DNA of 63,296 nt from the NCBI GenBank assembly GCA_902500745.1, contig CABVRS010000005.1, forward strand, positions 1-63,296, written 5' to 3'. A program made the translations under genes and the position numbers. This document shows positions 17,013-25,434 of this stretch, piece after piece. Numbering within the stretch: the first letter of the stretch is position 1; the number at the start of each line of letters is the position of its first letter. The DNA is from an uncultured Nitrospira sp. Lineage in GTDB: Bacteria > Nitrospirota > Nitrospiria > Nitrospirales > Nitrospiraceae. Under the pieces are notes generated by a model. It saw nothing but the letters and a program-made list of their open reading frames with translations, did no database searches and had not been told where the DNA came from.

Positions 17013-18410
17013 TTATTGATTCGATGAGGACTGTGATTGTAGGAAACTACTTTGTCCCTGAAGCTGCCGCAAGAGCCCATCCAATGCGGCAAACTGGCGT
17101 CTCAGTCGTTCTTCGTAGCGACTCAGGGAGTCTTCTTGCCTGGTAATGTCGTTTCCGACTCGGGTAATCTCGCTGGTTAAGCCGTTTTTGCGAAGTGTGA
17201 GCGCCCCGCCGACGACATCATTCAACGCGTCTACAGTCGATACGAGGGATTGGGCAAGGCCGGTCGCCGCTCCCTGGTTGGCGAAGAGTGCCTTCACTGC
17301 ACTGTAATTTGCGCTCAAGGCGGTGGTCAGCTGTCCGTCGTCGACTGTCAGCGTTCCATCTCGCTCGGTCTTGAACCCGATTTGCCCGACACTGCTGTAG
17401 GTGGTGGCCCCGCTGACCGAGGATGTGAGGGCTGTTCTAAGTTGAGCAATCACGGTTCGGACGGACGACTCGTTGAAAAACACCCCGCCCTGCTTCGTTG
17501 TCACATCGTAGGTGGTCCGTTCATTGATGAATTTCACCACCTCGTTGTACGCCGTTGCCAAGGCTTTAATATTCGTCTTGACGGCATTCAGGTCTTGAGA
17601 CAAGCTCACCTGAACCGTCTCCGTTCCCGTCGTCTTGGTGAGCGTGAGAGACAGTCCCGGGATTGCGTTGGAGATCGTGTTCGAGCTCCGTTGTATCGTC
17701 AACGGATTCAGCGCCTGATTTCCGATCTGAATCTCTGCATTCTGCGCGGCGGACAGCGTATCGGTCCCGCCGGTGCCGCTGCCGTTCAGAAGATCCAAAT
17801 CCGTGCCGTCAGCCACAATAGTAATCGCGTGGTCGCTGCCCGTGTTATTGGACGAAAGGGCCAATCGATAGGACGGTGTAGCTTCCGTTCCGGTGTTGAT
17901 CAGGGAAGCCGTCACTCCGGCGCCGAGATCATTTATTTGATCCCGCAAGTCTGTCAGGGTGGCCGTTGATCCCAAATTTACGGTTTGGTTCGCTCCGGAC
18001 CCCACCTTGAAGGTGAATGCGGCAGAGCCTCCGGCGACGATGTCAGCCGTCTCGGATGAGACGGCTTTGGCCGCCTTACTCACGATCTGATGAGATTCTG
18101 CGAGTTGAACGATCCGAATGCTGTAGGTTCCCGATGTGCCTACAGAAGAAGCTGAGACGGAGAGGACCGTCGAATCCGTCACCGAGGCCGTCGTTTTGTC
18201 GAACGACGTCGAAAGCCGGAGCGCCTCGGCGGCACTTTGGAAGGCCGCCACTTTGGTGCTCACAGTCGTCAGATCGGTGAACTTGGTATTAAGATCGGCC
18301 TTTTTTTTGGTCAGTCGATCAACCGGTAGTTGGGCAACCTTCACCAGTTGATCGACAACCTGACCAAAATCCAGCCCGTTCCCGAGGCCTCCGAAACTTA
18401 TCGTCGCCAT
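17013..18410 (-). CDS. fliD: Flagellar cap protein FliD
   Basis: 465 residues. N-terminal heptad region after ISFGGLGNGLDFGQVVDQLV, middle flagellin-IN type domains, C-terminal coiled coil (about 410-455; NDITRQEDSLSRYEERLRRQ). It caps the growing filament and guides flagellin folding. Follows flaG by 21 bases. The GLGNGLDF start is the usual FliD opening, so the start is secure. Confidence 0.96.
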   Translation of the reverse strand: MATISFGGLGNGLDFGQVVDQLVKVAQLPVDRLTKKKADLNTKFTDLTTVSTKVAAFQSAAEALRLSTSFDKTTASVTDSTVLSVSASSVGTSGTYSIRIVQLAESHQIVSKAAKAVSSETADIVAGGSAAFTFKVGSGANQTVNLGSTATLTDLRDQINDLGAGVTASLINTGTEATPSYRLALSSNNTGSDHAITIVADGTDLDLLNGSGTGGTDTLSAAQNAEIQIGNQALNPLTIQRSSNTISNAIPGLSLTLTKTTGTETVQVSLSQDLNAVKTNIKALATAYNEVVKFINERTTYDVTTKQGGVFFNESSVRTVIAQLRTALTSSVSGATTYSSVGQIGFKTERDGTLTVDDGQLTTALSANYSAVKALFANQGAATGLAQSLVSTVDALNDVVGGALTLRKNGLTSEITRVGNDITRQEDSLSRYEERLRRQFAALDGLLRQLQGQSSFLQSQSSSNQ

Positions 18411-18431
18411 GCCACATCCTTGTGGGCCAAA

Positions 18432-18791
18432 TTAGACATGTTCTCCGAACAACGCCCCTTTCGCCCCTGAGAGATTCTTGGCCAGATCAATCACTTCTTT
18501 TGGGGGAATCTGTCGAATCACCTCTCCAGAATCCCCGTTGAGAATTTTCACGATGACCCGCTCAAGATCGGGATCGACTTCGATCTGCAACTGCGAACCC
18601 GATTGGTGAAACGCTTCCTTCACTTTACTCACGGCTTGCTCAAGCGCTACCCGATCCGTGGGAGAGGCGAACGAGAAGTCACCACCTTGGGTGTGCTCAG
18701 CCACAGGCTTCGTCCTGGGTTGAACCGCGGTTTGACTTCTGCTATTGGCAGCGGCCGGGAGATCCACCTTCGATGTTACATTGGTGATCAT
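18432..18791 (-). CDS. flaG: FlaG family protein
   Basis: 119 residues. The C-terminal half is a FlaG domain: FHQSGSQLQIEVDPDLERVI, KILNGDSGEVIRQIPPKEVI. FlaG is usually encoded between flagellin and FliD and limits filament length in some species. Preceded by the hairpin after fliC, so it may be read as part of a fliC-flaG-fliD-fliS-fliT transcript with reduced read-through. Confidence 0.93.
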   Translation of the reverse strand: MITNVTSKVDLPAAANSRSQTAVQPRTKPVAEHTQGGDFSFASPTDRVALEQAVSKVKEAFHQSGSQLQIEVDPDLERVIVKILNGDSGEVIRQIPPKEVIDLAKNLSGAKGALFGEHV

Positions 18792-18824
18792 AACGTCCCC
18801 CTTTAGATCACTCCGTTCACCGGG

Positions 18825-18848
18825 CCCCTCTCCGGTTTAGGAGAGGGG
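18825..18848 (-). terminator. Strong GC hairpin after fliC
   Basis: CCCCTCTCC and GGAGAGGGG form a perfect 9-bp stem with a six-base loop, 20 bases after the fliC stop. No T-run follows, so it may attenuate rather than end transcription or protect the 3' end of the abundant fliC mRNA. Confidence 0.55.
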
Positions 18849-18868
18849 CGGTGGACGGTGTGCTGCCG

Positions 18869-19696
18869 TTATCCTCTGAGCAAGGCCAGCGCTTGTTGCG
18901 GGAGCGTGTTGGCTTGTGCCAACGTCGCAATACCCGCCTGCACCAAGATCTGGTTCTTCGTGAACACAGATGTTTCGAGCGCGATATCGGCATCTCGAAT
19001 CCGCGATTCTGCAGCCGTGAGGTTCTCACTCGTGACCTGCAGATTGGCGATCGTCGCCTCAAAGCGGTTCTGAATCGACCCGTATTCGGCTCTGGCGCTC
19101 GCAATCGCGCTGATGGCATTGTCGACGTTTGCTAATGCGCTGGTCGCATTGGCGGAGGTCGAGACGTTGACCGAGGAGAGCCCCAACGACGATGTCGTAA
19201 TATCGTTGAGCGCCAAGTCGAGCGTATTCCCCGACCCGCTGCGGAACCCGATCGCGATCGAGAAGCTAATCGAGCTGCCGCTGGTCAGCGCCTGGCCGTT
19301 GAATTCGGTCACCTGGGCGATCCGGTCGATTTCGGAACGCAGGGCGACGAATTCTTGATCAATGTAAGACCGTTCCGTATTCCCCACCGTGCCGCTCGCG
19401 GACTGTGAAGACAGCTCACGAAGCCGGGCCAGCAACGACCCGATGGTCGCGGCCGCGCCGTCGGCGATCTGCGTCAGGCTGATGCCGTCCGAGGCATTTC
19501 GAGTCGCCTGGTTGATACTGCGAATCTGCGCCCGCAAGGACTCGGACAAACCGAGACCGGCGGCATCATCCGCAGCGCGGGTCACCCGAAGACCGGATGA
19601 CAACCGTTCCACCGAACGGTTCAAACTCAGGGTGTTAATCGAGAGGTTCCGCTGAGCCGCGATAGACGCGGGGTTGTTATTAACGATAAGAGCCAT
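18869..19696 (-). CDS. fliC: Flagellin FliC
   Basis: 275 residues, a short flagellin with only the conserved D0/D1 regions: N-terminal LSINTLSLNRSVERLSSGLR and RAADDAAGLGLSE, C-terminal RIRDADIALETSVFTKNQIL and the LPQQALALLRG end. The variable D2/D3 surface domain is missing; the short Ser/Thr-rich stretch around 140-195 (TSGSSISFS, LSSVNVSTSANATS) would be the exposed face and a candidate for O-glycosylation by the neighbouring enzymes. AAGGAGG lies seven bases before the start. Expressed from the sigma-28 site at 19795-19821, with a CsrA-like hairpin in the leader. Confidence 0.97.
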   Translation of the reverse strand: MALIVNNNPASIAAQRNLSINTLSLNRSVERLSSGLRVTRAADDAAGLGLSESLRAQIRSINQATRNASDGISLTQIADGAAATIGSLLARLRELSSQSASGTVGNTERSYIDQEFVALRSEIDRIAQVTEFNGQALTSGSSISFSIAIGFRSGSGNTLDLALNDITTSSLGLSSVNVSTSANATSALANVDNAISAIASARAEYGSIQNRFEATIANLQVTSENLTAAESRIRDADIALETSVFTKNQILVQAGIATLAQANTLPQQALALLRG

Positions 19697-19736
19697 TGCT
19701 CTTCCTCCTTAAAACGAGAACACCATCCGTTGCTGT

Positions 19737-19759
19737 GCTTCCGACATCCGTGCAGAAGC
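19737..19759 (-). promoter_or_regulatory. CsrA-binding hairpin candidate in the fliC leader
   Basis: In the predicted mRNA, GCUUC and GAAGC form a 5-bp stem whose 13-base loop contains CACGGAUGU, close to the CsrA consensus ACARGGAUGU. Further GGA sites follow (ACGGAUGG at 19731-19721 and the ribosome site AAGGAGGA), which fits CsrA bridging two sites and blocking ribosomes, as known for flagellin mRNA in FliW-CsrA systems. Confidence 0.55.
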
Positions 19760-19794
19760 CGTATTCCCTTACGCCTCTTCGTGGCGTGCTTGTC

Positions 19795-19821
19795 TTATCG
19801 GCCAATCCCGAAGGGACTTGA
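19795..19821 (-). promoter_or_regulatory. Sigma-28 promoter of fliC
   Basis: Minus-strand TCAAGTCC, 11-base spacer, GCCGATAA. The -10 is a perfect match to the FliA consensus (TAAAGTTT-N11-GCCGATAA) and the spacing is exact. About 98 bases before the start codon. Confidence 0.85.
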
Positions 19822-19889
19822 GTCTCTCGATCAACCGCCAGAGAGCGGAATAGCTGTTCTGCAACGGATGAGAACGAATAGGGCTCGTT

Positions 19890-20405
19890 TCAGAGCGACA
19901 GTCTCGGCAGGATTTCATATTCCAGCAAATCGGCCATACGAACCGTATCGCTAAGGTGTCGCGCGCCGAGAAGCTCCTCTATCCATCCCGCGATGGCTTT
20001 GACATCGGAATCCGCCGAGCTGTTTCCGAGCAATTCCAGCAGATCAGCCACCTTCCCCAGCCATCGATCCAGCACAGACAAGTCCTGCGAACCCAGTCGA
20101 AGCTGGCTCGCCAGTGAGCGTCCTTCCTGGACGATGAGTTCACGGTATCGGTCGATGGCGCCACGGGCATCATGAATAATCTCCGCCTGGGTGCGTGATG
20201 TAGCGATCAGATTGGTAAAACCGGCCGACGGCTTTTGGAGCAGTCCTTGATCAAGATCGCGATCAGTCAGTTGGCGACGATCGAGCGTCATCGTCGTCAC
20301 AATGCGCGCGTTCGCATGGGCCCGCTCGCTGAGCTCGGTGAAGACATCCCCTAATGAGGCATCGGCCGCCGCAAGCCACTGATCGTCATCGAGTCTGATT
20401 TGCAT
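19890..20405 (-). CDS. Unknown helical protein encoded between the glycan genes and fliC
   Basis: 171 residues, acidic, almost entirely helical, no signal peptide or membrane segment. I recognise no family. Segments such as DDDQWLAAADASLGDVFTEL, RTQAEIIHDARGAIDRYREL and VADLLELLG suggest a helical bundle, perhaps a scaffold or chaperone. Its start is 27 bases after the GT9 gene and it ends just before the fliC promoter, so it is the last gene of the glycan operon. Candidate partner of the glycosyltransferases or of flagellin. Confidence 0.75.
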   Translation of the reverse strand: MQIRLDDDQWLAAADASLGDVFTELSERAHANARIVTTMTLDRRQLTDRDLDQGLLQKPSAGFTNLIATSRTQAEIIHDARGAIDRYRELIVQEGRSLASQLRLGSQDLSVLDRWLGKVADLLELLGNSSADSDVKAIAGWIEELLGARHLSDTVRMADLLEYEILPRLSL

Positions 20406-20432
20406 GAGAAGTCTCCTTTTCCATACATGGAC

Positions 20433-22106
20433 TCACGCCGCTCGCTGTGCCGGCTTCGTCTGGCGCATATTCGGCCTGAGATTGGACGTCACGCAGACAT
20501 CCGTTTCCGGCGCACCGAACAGACCTCGTTCGACGTCCAAAACCCGTGTCAAATAGGTTCGATAGGCACCGGCATGATGGCGCGCAAGCCGATCCAACCC
20601 TTTGACATTGTCACTGTGGAGGTGTCGTAGGAACGCAGCCGTGATCGGAGCCGTCGCGGCGCTGTTCATACCGACGAGATGGAGCCGTTGTTGTTCCACG
20701 CCCTGTTCCTGCTGAAGCCGTTTCAATTGACCAAGACTGCGAGGCCCTTGACCAGCAAGACGACAGATCTCATCGGCTCTTCGACAAGCCGTTTCCAGAA
20801 GCGGGATCAGGTGTTGAATGGATTCCCTTGCCTGTCTTGCGTCGGGCGGAGGCCCGTCCGGTGCGGGAAGCTTGCTGCATATCCCGGTATGGGTTTCATA
20901 CCAATACCGGCGCCAGAAGCCGGCATACCAGGCAGTCACAGAAGACTCCGTTCCCAGCGTCAATCGGAAGGTACCTAATCCATCTGCATCGACATCGGAC
21001 ATATACACGCGTACTCCCGACACATGGGACGGAGACGGCATGTCCTTCAAGACATGGAGCAGCAGATCCGCCACGAGGGTCGGCGAGATTCGATCTTTGC
21101 AAGCATGGTGGGCACAGACCTGTTCGAATCCACAAGGAGCACACTCAAGTTCAGGCTGAATCACCCAATGGCCTCTCCCGTATGGTCCCGTTTCTTGATA
21201 ATCCACATGTCCCACCGACAGGTCGATCACCGAGGTTCCTACCGCCACGCCGATATGCATGGGGCCTGTATCGTTGGTCAACAGACTCCGGCACTCGGCC
21301 AAGAGGGCCGCAAGCTGGCTCAAGGTCGTGCGGCCTGCGAGGTTCTTGACTGGATTCCGCCCTCCCGCCTCTCGATAGACCCGCATCACTTCAGCGATCG
21401 TCGCATCCTCCTCCGCACTGCCGATGAAGACGAAACCGCCGTGCCATTGTTGACTGAGTCTTGCCAGCGACAGCCCAAACAGATGAGGACGCCAGGCCTT
21501 CATGACGTCACTGGCGCCGGCTTGAACGGCCACCCACTGGGACGATCCCGCCAAGATCTGCCTGGCCCATGCACGATCGTCGTCCGGAATCATGATGTGT
21601 AATGGACTAAATGCCCCAGGGCCGCTCCCACCCAACGCATAGATATCGACGAGATTGAATCGATTGAACCGCCGAAACTGGTGAAAGTCACAAAAGTACG
21701 CCATCCAAGGATTGTCGACGACCATCCCGCCGTCCCATGCACTTCGGGCCCCACGAATATCCCGAGCTCCAAGCGCGCCGGCCAAAAGAGCACTGGGGCG
21801 ATTAAACGTAAGGTTGATGATTCGATCATACCGACATTCAGTGAGCGGCTTCACCCAGAGCTTCATGTCTTGGTAGAGCGACACGACATCTTTCACCACC
21901 GCTCGACTCTCATCGATCAGCGCGTGGAAATCGAAAGGAATCACCTGACGCAACCCCTTCAACAGCGCCGCCACCGCAGCAAATCGGCGATCGACGACCA
22001 GATCCACCGCCGCTCCAGGCCATTCTTCTTGCAGTCGGCTCAACAACGCCCCCATTTGGACGAGGTCGCCCATCCGAGTGATATTCAGAATCAAGACTTG
22101 CTTCAT
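20433..22106 (-). CDS. Glycosyltransferase family 9 (heptosyltransferase-like)
   Basis: 557 residues. The first ~340 are a GT9 fold: LILNITRMGDLVQMGALLSR at the start and TNDTGPMHIGVAVGTSVIDL, the nucleotide-sugar-binding motif shared with LPS heptosyltransferases. A C-terminal extension of about 210 residues with helical character (GTESSVTAWYAGFWRRYWYE onward) is not found in classical WaaC/WaaF and also ends in an HxGAYRTY-type segment. Transfers a heptose or related sugar from an ADP-linked donor. A paralogue lies at 24052. The setting suggests a flagellin or surface glycan rather than core LPS. Confidence 0.88.
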   Translation of the reverse strand: MKQVLILNITRMGDLVQMGALLSRLQEEWPGAAVDLVVDRRFAAVAALLKGLRQVIPFDFHALIDESRAVVKDVVSLYQDMKLWVKPLTECRYDRIINLTFNRPSALLAGALGARDIRGARSAWDGGMVVDNPWMAYFCDFHQFRRFNRFNLVDIYALGGSGPGAFSPLHIMIPDDDRAWARQILAGSSQWVAVQAGASDVMKAWRPHLFGLSLARLSQQWHGGFVFIGSAEEDATIAEVMRVYREAGGRNPVKNLAGRTTLSQLAALLAECRSLLTNDTGPMHIGVAVGTSVIDLSVGHVDYQETGPYGRGHWVIQPELECAPCGFEQVCAHHACKDRISPTLVADLLLHVLKDMPSPSHVSGVRVYMSDVDADGLGTFRLTLGTESSVTAWYAGFWRRYWYETHTGICSKLPAPDGPPPDARQARESIQHLIPLLETACRRADEICRLAGQGPRSLGQLKRLQQEQGVEQQRLHLVGMNSAATAPITAAFLRHLHSDNVKGLDRLARHHAGAYRTYLTRVLDVERGLFGAPETDVCVTSNLRPNMRQTKPAQRAA

Positions 22107-22114
22107 TTCTCTAC

Positions 22115-22226
22115 GTTTCTGGTTTCAAGTTTCATATGTCATGTTTTCTGAGCTGATTCTCTTTCACTAGAAACATGACACTATCAACCTGAAACTCGAC
22201 GTTTCACGCTTCACGACATACACGTC
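22115..22226. repeat. Family A hairpin followed by partial family B repeat
   Basis: GTTTCTGGTTTCAAG, TTTCATATGTC on the left; CTAGAAACATGACAC, CAACCTGAAAC on the right; then GTTTCACGCTTCACG, one arm of family B. It fills the gap between the CgeB-type gene and the GT9 gene. The two families are joined side by side, as they also are inside the hybrid kinase gene. Confidence 0.75.
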
Positions 22227-24042
22227 ATACGAGATCTCTCGTTTCGGCCCGATAGCTGTCCAACATCAGCACCAGCAACTCCTCTCGACTCAGTTCGCGC
22301 CCTGGTGCTCGCGCTCGAATGTCGGCGGCAAGATCTTTGAGTTCGACTCGTTGGCCTGAGGGAAATCGACTCAGCAATGGAGCGAGTTCGGGCGCTGTGT
22401 CGGTCCGTCGCTGAAGCTCAGTCGCGGATCGCTCGCCCCGCAAGATCGAACCAATCCTATCGGGCTGCTGCATCCCAACGGCTGCCAGCAGGTCCTGCAT
22501 CCGGTGCCGATAGGTATGCTCTCGCAGAACTCGTCGACGAGCCGCCTCGGCGTGGGCGCATCGGCCATGGGGATCCTTCAGCCACGTCCGAATCAATGAC
22601 GGCACCTCGTCAGCGCTTCGAAAGCAGACCATTTCATCTGAAGAAAAGAGTGCGGGAAGCAACGTTCTTTCATCCACGAGTTGGAAGGCTCCGCAGGCGG
22701 CAAGTTCAAGCGTGCGAGGGTTGACGAAATCCGGATGAGCATCCAATCCCGTCCCCGAAGCGGAATGAAGATTCAGATTGACCGCTGTTGCATTGAAGAC
22801 CTTGACGCAGGTGTCTGTATCGATACGGGCACCGTGTCGCTGGAGAATACAGGAGAGATCCGTCGCGCCATCCCATTCGTTCCCCCACAACTTGAAGGTC
22901 CACTCCTTCGAAAGCCACCGCGGCAAGAGGCTTCGCCGATTGTCATACCCTGCGCCGACAAATGAGACATCGGCTCCGTAGTCCTGCTGCTCCTCGGCGG
23001 TGAGCGTCACGGGGTGATGAACAGCCGGGTCTGCCGCCATGGGAAGATACTGGACCTGGGTCGCTCCGGCACGCTTCAACGCCTCGATGCATGCCGCCTG
23101 TTGAATCACGAACCAATAATCGTAGCCTCCGGCCAGTTGTTGCCAGTAGGTGAGATGTCGGTAGTTTTCCACGAACCACATCGCCGTCGTAAATTTCTTC
23201 TTGCGGAGATGTTGCAACACCGCCAGTGTCAACGGCGCTTGCGCGATGGCCAGAACCAGATCAGGAGGATCTTCGGCGATCTTGGCGATCGTACTGAAAC
23301 TCAGTACATCGGCAAAGCGGCTCTGCACCGTCAGTCGGTATCGCTCCTCCCGAAAGGACCCAAAGGCCTCATAGCTGGCGTGATGAACACTGTGGTCGAT
23401 CCACGTCACTCGGTGCCCTAACTCACCTAAGGCCCGGACGACATAACGGGCAATCGGGAGCGACCCGCCGTAAATCGGGCCGACCACCGCAACGTGCAGT
23501 TGACCGCCGGCTTTTCTGGCGATGATTCGGCGCAAGCTCGTTTCAAGCTGTTGGTGTGCCTCGGCATGGAGTCTCGCCGCCGCCCCATAGGTAAAGAAAC
23601 GAAGCGGGGCCGATTGTGACGCCAATTGCTCAGCCACTTCGCTCGGTGTGCCTGTAATCCACTGAATCTCGTCGATCCACGATTCAAGCGGCCTGGCTCC
23701 CAGGGCATCCTTCAGGACCGACACGTCAGGCACGACGACTGCCAGCCGCGACTCAGGCGGCTTGATCCGCACCAATGCCTCCACGTGATAGAGCAATCCG
23801 ACTCCAAGCACGACACCCAGTTCGCCGATCTTCCATTCACTGATTTGTTGCTCGGCCCAAGATCCGGCTTCTTTGCGCGGATCATATGCGCTGTGAATCC
23901 AGTGCCCACCATGTGTGGCTGACGGAGCGCCTTCACGTGAAGATGCCATCGTGAGAATACCTCCGCAGCTTTCGAGTATGGAGGCAGCTAACGCGGGGGT
24001 GCTACGACGAAGCCTCTCGAGATTGTGATTCAGGTACTCCAC
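22225..24042 (-). CDS. CgeB-type glycosyltransferase with extra N-terminal domain
   Basis: 605 residues. Residues about 190-530 match the CgeB/DUF3880 group of GT-B glycosyltransferases: HVAVVGPIYGGSLPIARYVV, WFVENYRHLTYW, ADVSFVGAGYDNR, then FVNPRTLELAACGAFQLVDE and HTYRHRMQDLL. The N-terminal part holds HSAYDPRKEAGSWAEQQ, reminiscent of the DUF115 motility-accessory-factor motif. The last ~90 residues are a separate helical tail. Such proteins act on flagellin or surface polysaccharide in several bacteria. It starts nine bases after the 24052 GT9 gene, in the same operon. Confidence 0.82.
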   Translation of the reverse strand: MEYLNHNLERLRRSTPALAASILESCGGILTMASSREGAPSATHGGHWIHSAYDPRKEAGSWAEQQISEWKIGELGVVLGVGLLYHVEALVRIKPPESRLAVVVPDVSVLKDALGARPLESWIDEIQWITGTPSEVAEQLASQSAPLRFFTYGAAARLHAEAHQQLETSLRRIIARKAGGQLHVAVVGPIYGGSLPIARYVVRALGELGHRVTWIDHSVHHASYEAFGSFREERYRLTVQSRFADVLSFSTIAKIAEDPPDLVLAIAQAPLTLAVLQHLRKKKFTTAMWFVENYRHLTYWQQLAGGYDYWFVIQQAACIEALKRAGATQVQYLPMAADPAVHHPVTLTAEEQQDYGADVSFVGAGYDNRRSLLPRWLSKEWTFKLWGNEWDGATDLSCILQRHGARIDTDTCVKVFNATAVNLNLHSASGTGLDAHPDFVNPRTLELAACGAFQLVDERTLLPALFSSDEMVCFRSADEVPSLIRTWLKDPHGRCAHAEAARRRVLREHTYRHRMQDLLAAVGMQQPDRIGSILRGERSATELQRRTDTAPELAPLLSRFPSGQRVELKDLAADIRARAPGRELSREELLVLMLDSYRAETRDLV

Positions 24043-24051
24043 TGGATCCTT

Positions 24052-25236
24052 TTATGACACCGAAGACGGTTGCAGCTGCCGCCAGACCTGCGCTCGCTGA
24101 ATCGGCTCGACCGGCTCGTGCCCTGCCTCGGCATAGTACGCGCCCCAGTGATCTCGATGGCTTTCCCACAGCGACCACTCCGTCACAGTCACAGGGGAAT
24201 GACCACGCAGCAGCGCGACGGTCTCAGCGATCGGCCATCGGCTCGGCTGTATGACCGCCATCCGCTCCCTCTCGCCCCGTTCTACTTGCCATACCCAATG
24301 ATTCGACCCATACGGGCCCGTGTCATGAACGCGAGCCCGCGCAAAATACCAGCCGATCACCCGCGTCCCCACGGCCGCAGCAAGATGAAGCGGGCCAGTG
24401 TCGGCCCCGATCACAATGCGGCACCGCGTCAGAAGCCCGGCCAATTGGATCAGCGACAGCCTTCCGGCGGTATCCCACACACGCCCTAGGAGAGACGGAG
24501 GGAGCGATTCCTGAATACACTGGGCCCGTTCTTGTTCGTGCTGATCACCGACCAACACGATGCGGCTCGCCGGAAGACCCTCCAAACATTCAGTGATCAT
24601 GCGCTCCCAGGCCGCAATCGGCACCAGTCGCTCTGGATCTCCTGCGCCGATAAGCACCGCAATCCATGGCCCATCGGATTGTCCAATGGGATCGAGGTCG
24701 GTGGGAAGCGTCGTCTCGGGGACCTGGATTGATATGGTCCGTTTGGGTGGCGACATGCCGCACATCCCGCAGAATGCATCGGCTAAGTGGATACGATTGT
24801 CCTGCTTCCCAGTGGCCACATTTCGTACATACATAGCCCATGGCGATAATGTCTGATCCAGAGGTCCTCCGGTGATGGCTCCGATATTCTCCCGCGCAAG
24901 CAGCGCACCGGCCATGATGGCCCGTGGATGCTGGTTCAGCACAAATGCCTGGTCATAGAGGGTATCTGTCATCGCTCGAAGTTCGGTCTCAGCCTCTGCG
25001 ATATGTTCAGGACGCACTTCTGCCTCAGCACGGGCTGCTCGTCGATGCCATGCGGCTCCATCCCAGCTCACAACATCAGACACTCCTGGTAGGAGCCGGC
25101 CGAGTTCGGCCAACTGCGCCGGACACAAGAGGTCTATTTCCCAATCTGCATGAGATTCGTTCAGCGCCGTAATCGCCGGGATCGTCTGGACAAGATCGCC
25201 CAGTCTGGCCAGTTGAATCACAAGCGCGCGTCTCAT
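24052..25236 (-). CDS. Glycosyltransferase family 9 (heptosyltransferase-like)
   Basis: 394 residues from ATG 25236, which has GGGACGGG just upstream; an upstream ATG 16 codons earlier is less likely. MRRALVIQLARLGDLVQTIP is the classic GT9 opening and GADTGPLHLAAAVGTRVIGW the donor-binding motif, followed by TGPYGSNHWVW. Shorter than its paralogue at 20433, and its last ~60 residues share the TEWSLWESHRDHWGAYYAEA pattern with that protein's extension, pointing to gene duplication within the island. Confidence 0.9.
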   Translation of the reverse strand: MRRALVIQLARLGDLVQTIPAITALNESHADWEIDLLCPAQLAELGRLLPGVSDVVSWDGAAWHRRAARAEAEVRPEHIAEAETELRAMTDTLYDQAFVLNQHPRAIMAGALLARENIGAITGGPLDQTLSPWAMYVRNVATGKQDNRIHLADAFCGMCGMSPPKRTISIQVPETTLPTDLDPIGQSDGPWIAVLIGAGDPERLVPIAAWERMITECLEGLPASRIVLVGDQHEQERAQCIQESLPPSLLGRVWDTAGRLSLIQLAGLLTRCRIVIGADTGPLHLAAAVGTRVIGWYFARARVHDTGPYGSNHWVWQVERGERERMAVIQPSRWPIAETVALLRGHSPVTVTEWSLWESHRDHWGAYYAEAGHEPVEPIQRAQVWRQLQPSSVS

Positions 25237-25325
25237 GTCCCGTCCCTTCTTCTTGTTTGCCTTGACCACGGAGACAGCCATCACCTCGTCACCGTTGACA
25301 CCTAGCCTGCTCGCCTCGGGAAGCG

Positions 25326-25434
25326 TGAACCGTATCTCGTGAAACGTGAAGTGTCCGGATCCGAAACGACATACACTTCACGCACGACGCTTCACGCCAC
25401 CATGGCACGTCACGCTTCACCATTCACGAACGAC
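25326..25434. repeat. Family B repeat between glycosyltransferase genes
   Basis: GTGAAGTGTCCGGATCCG, CGAAACGACATACACTTCACG, then two further CGCTTCAC arms. On the minus strand it provides the last residues and the stop codon (GTGAATGGTGAAGCGTGA) of the giant glycosyltransferase. Confidence 0.8.

Noticed and set aside
17250..17969. A 239-codon plus-strand open frame inside fliD
   Set aside because: Antisense to a clear FliD with no recognisable domain and no ribosome site.
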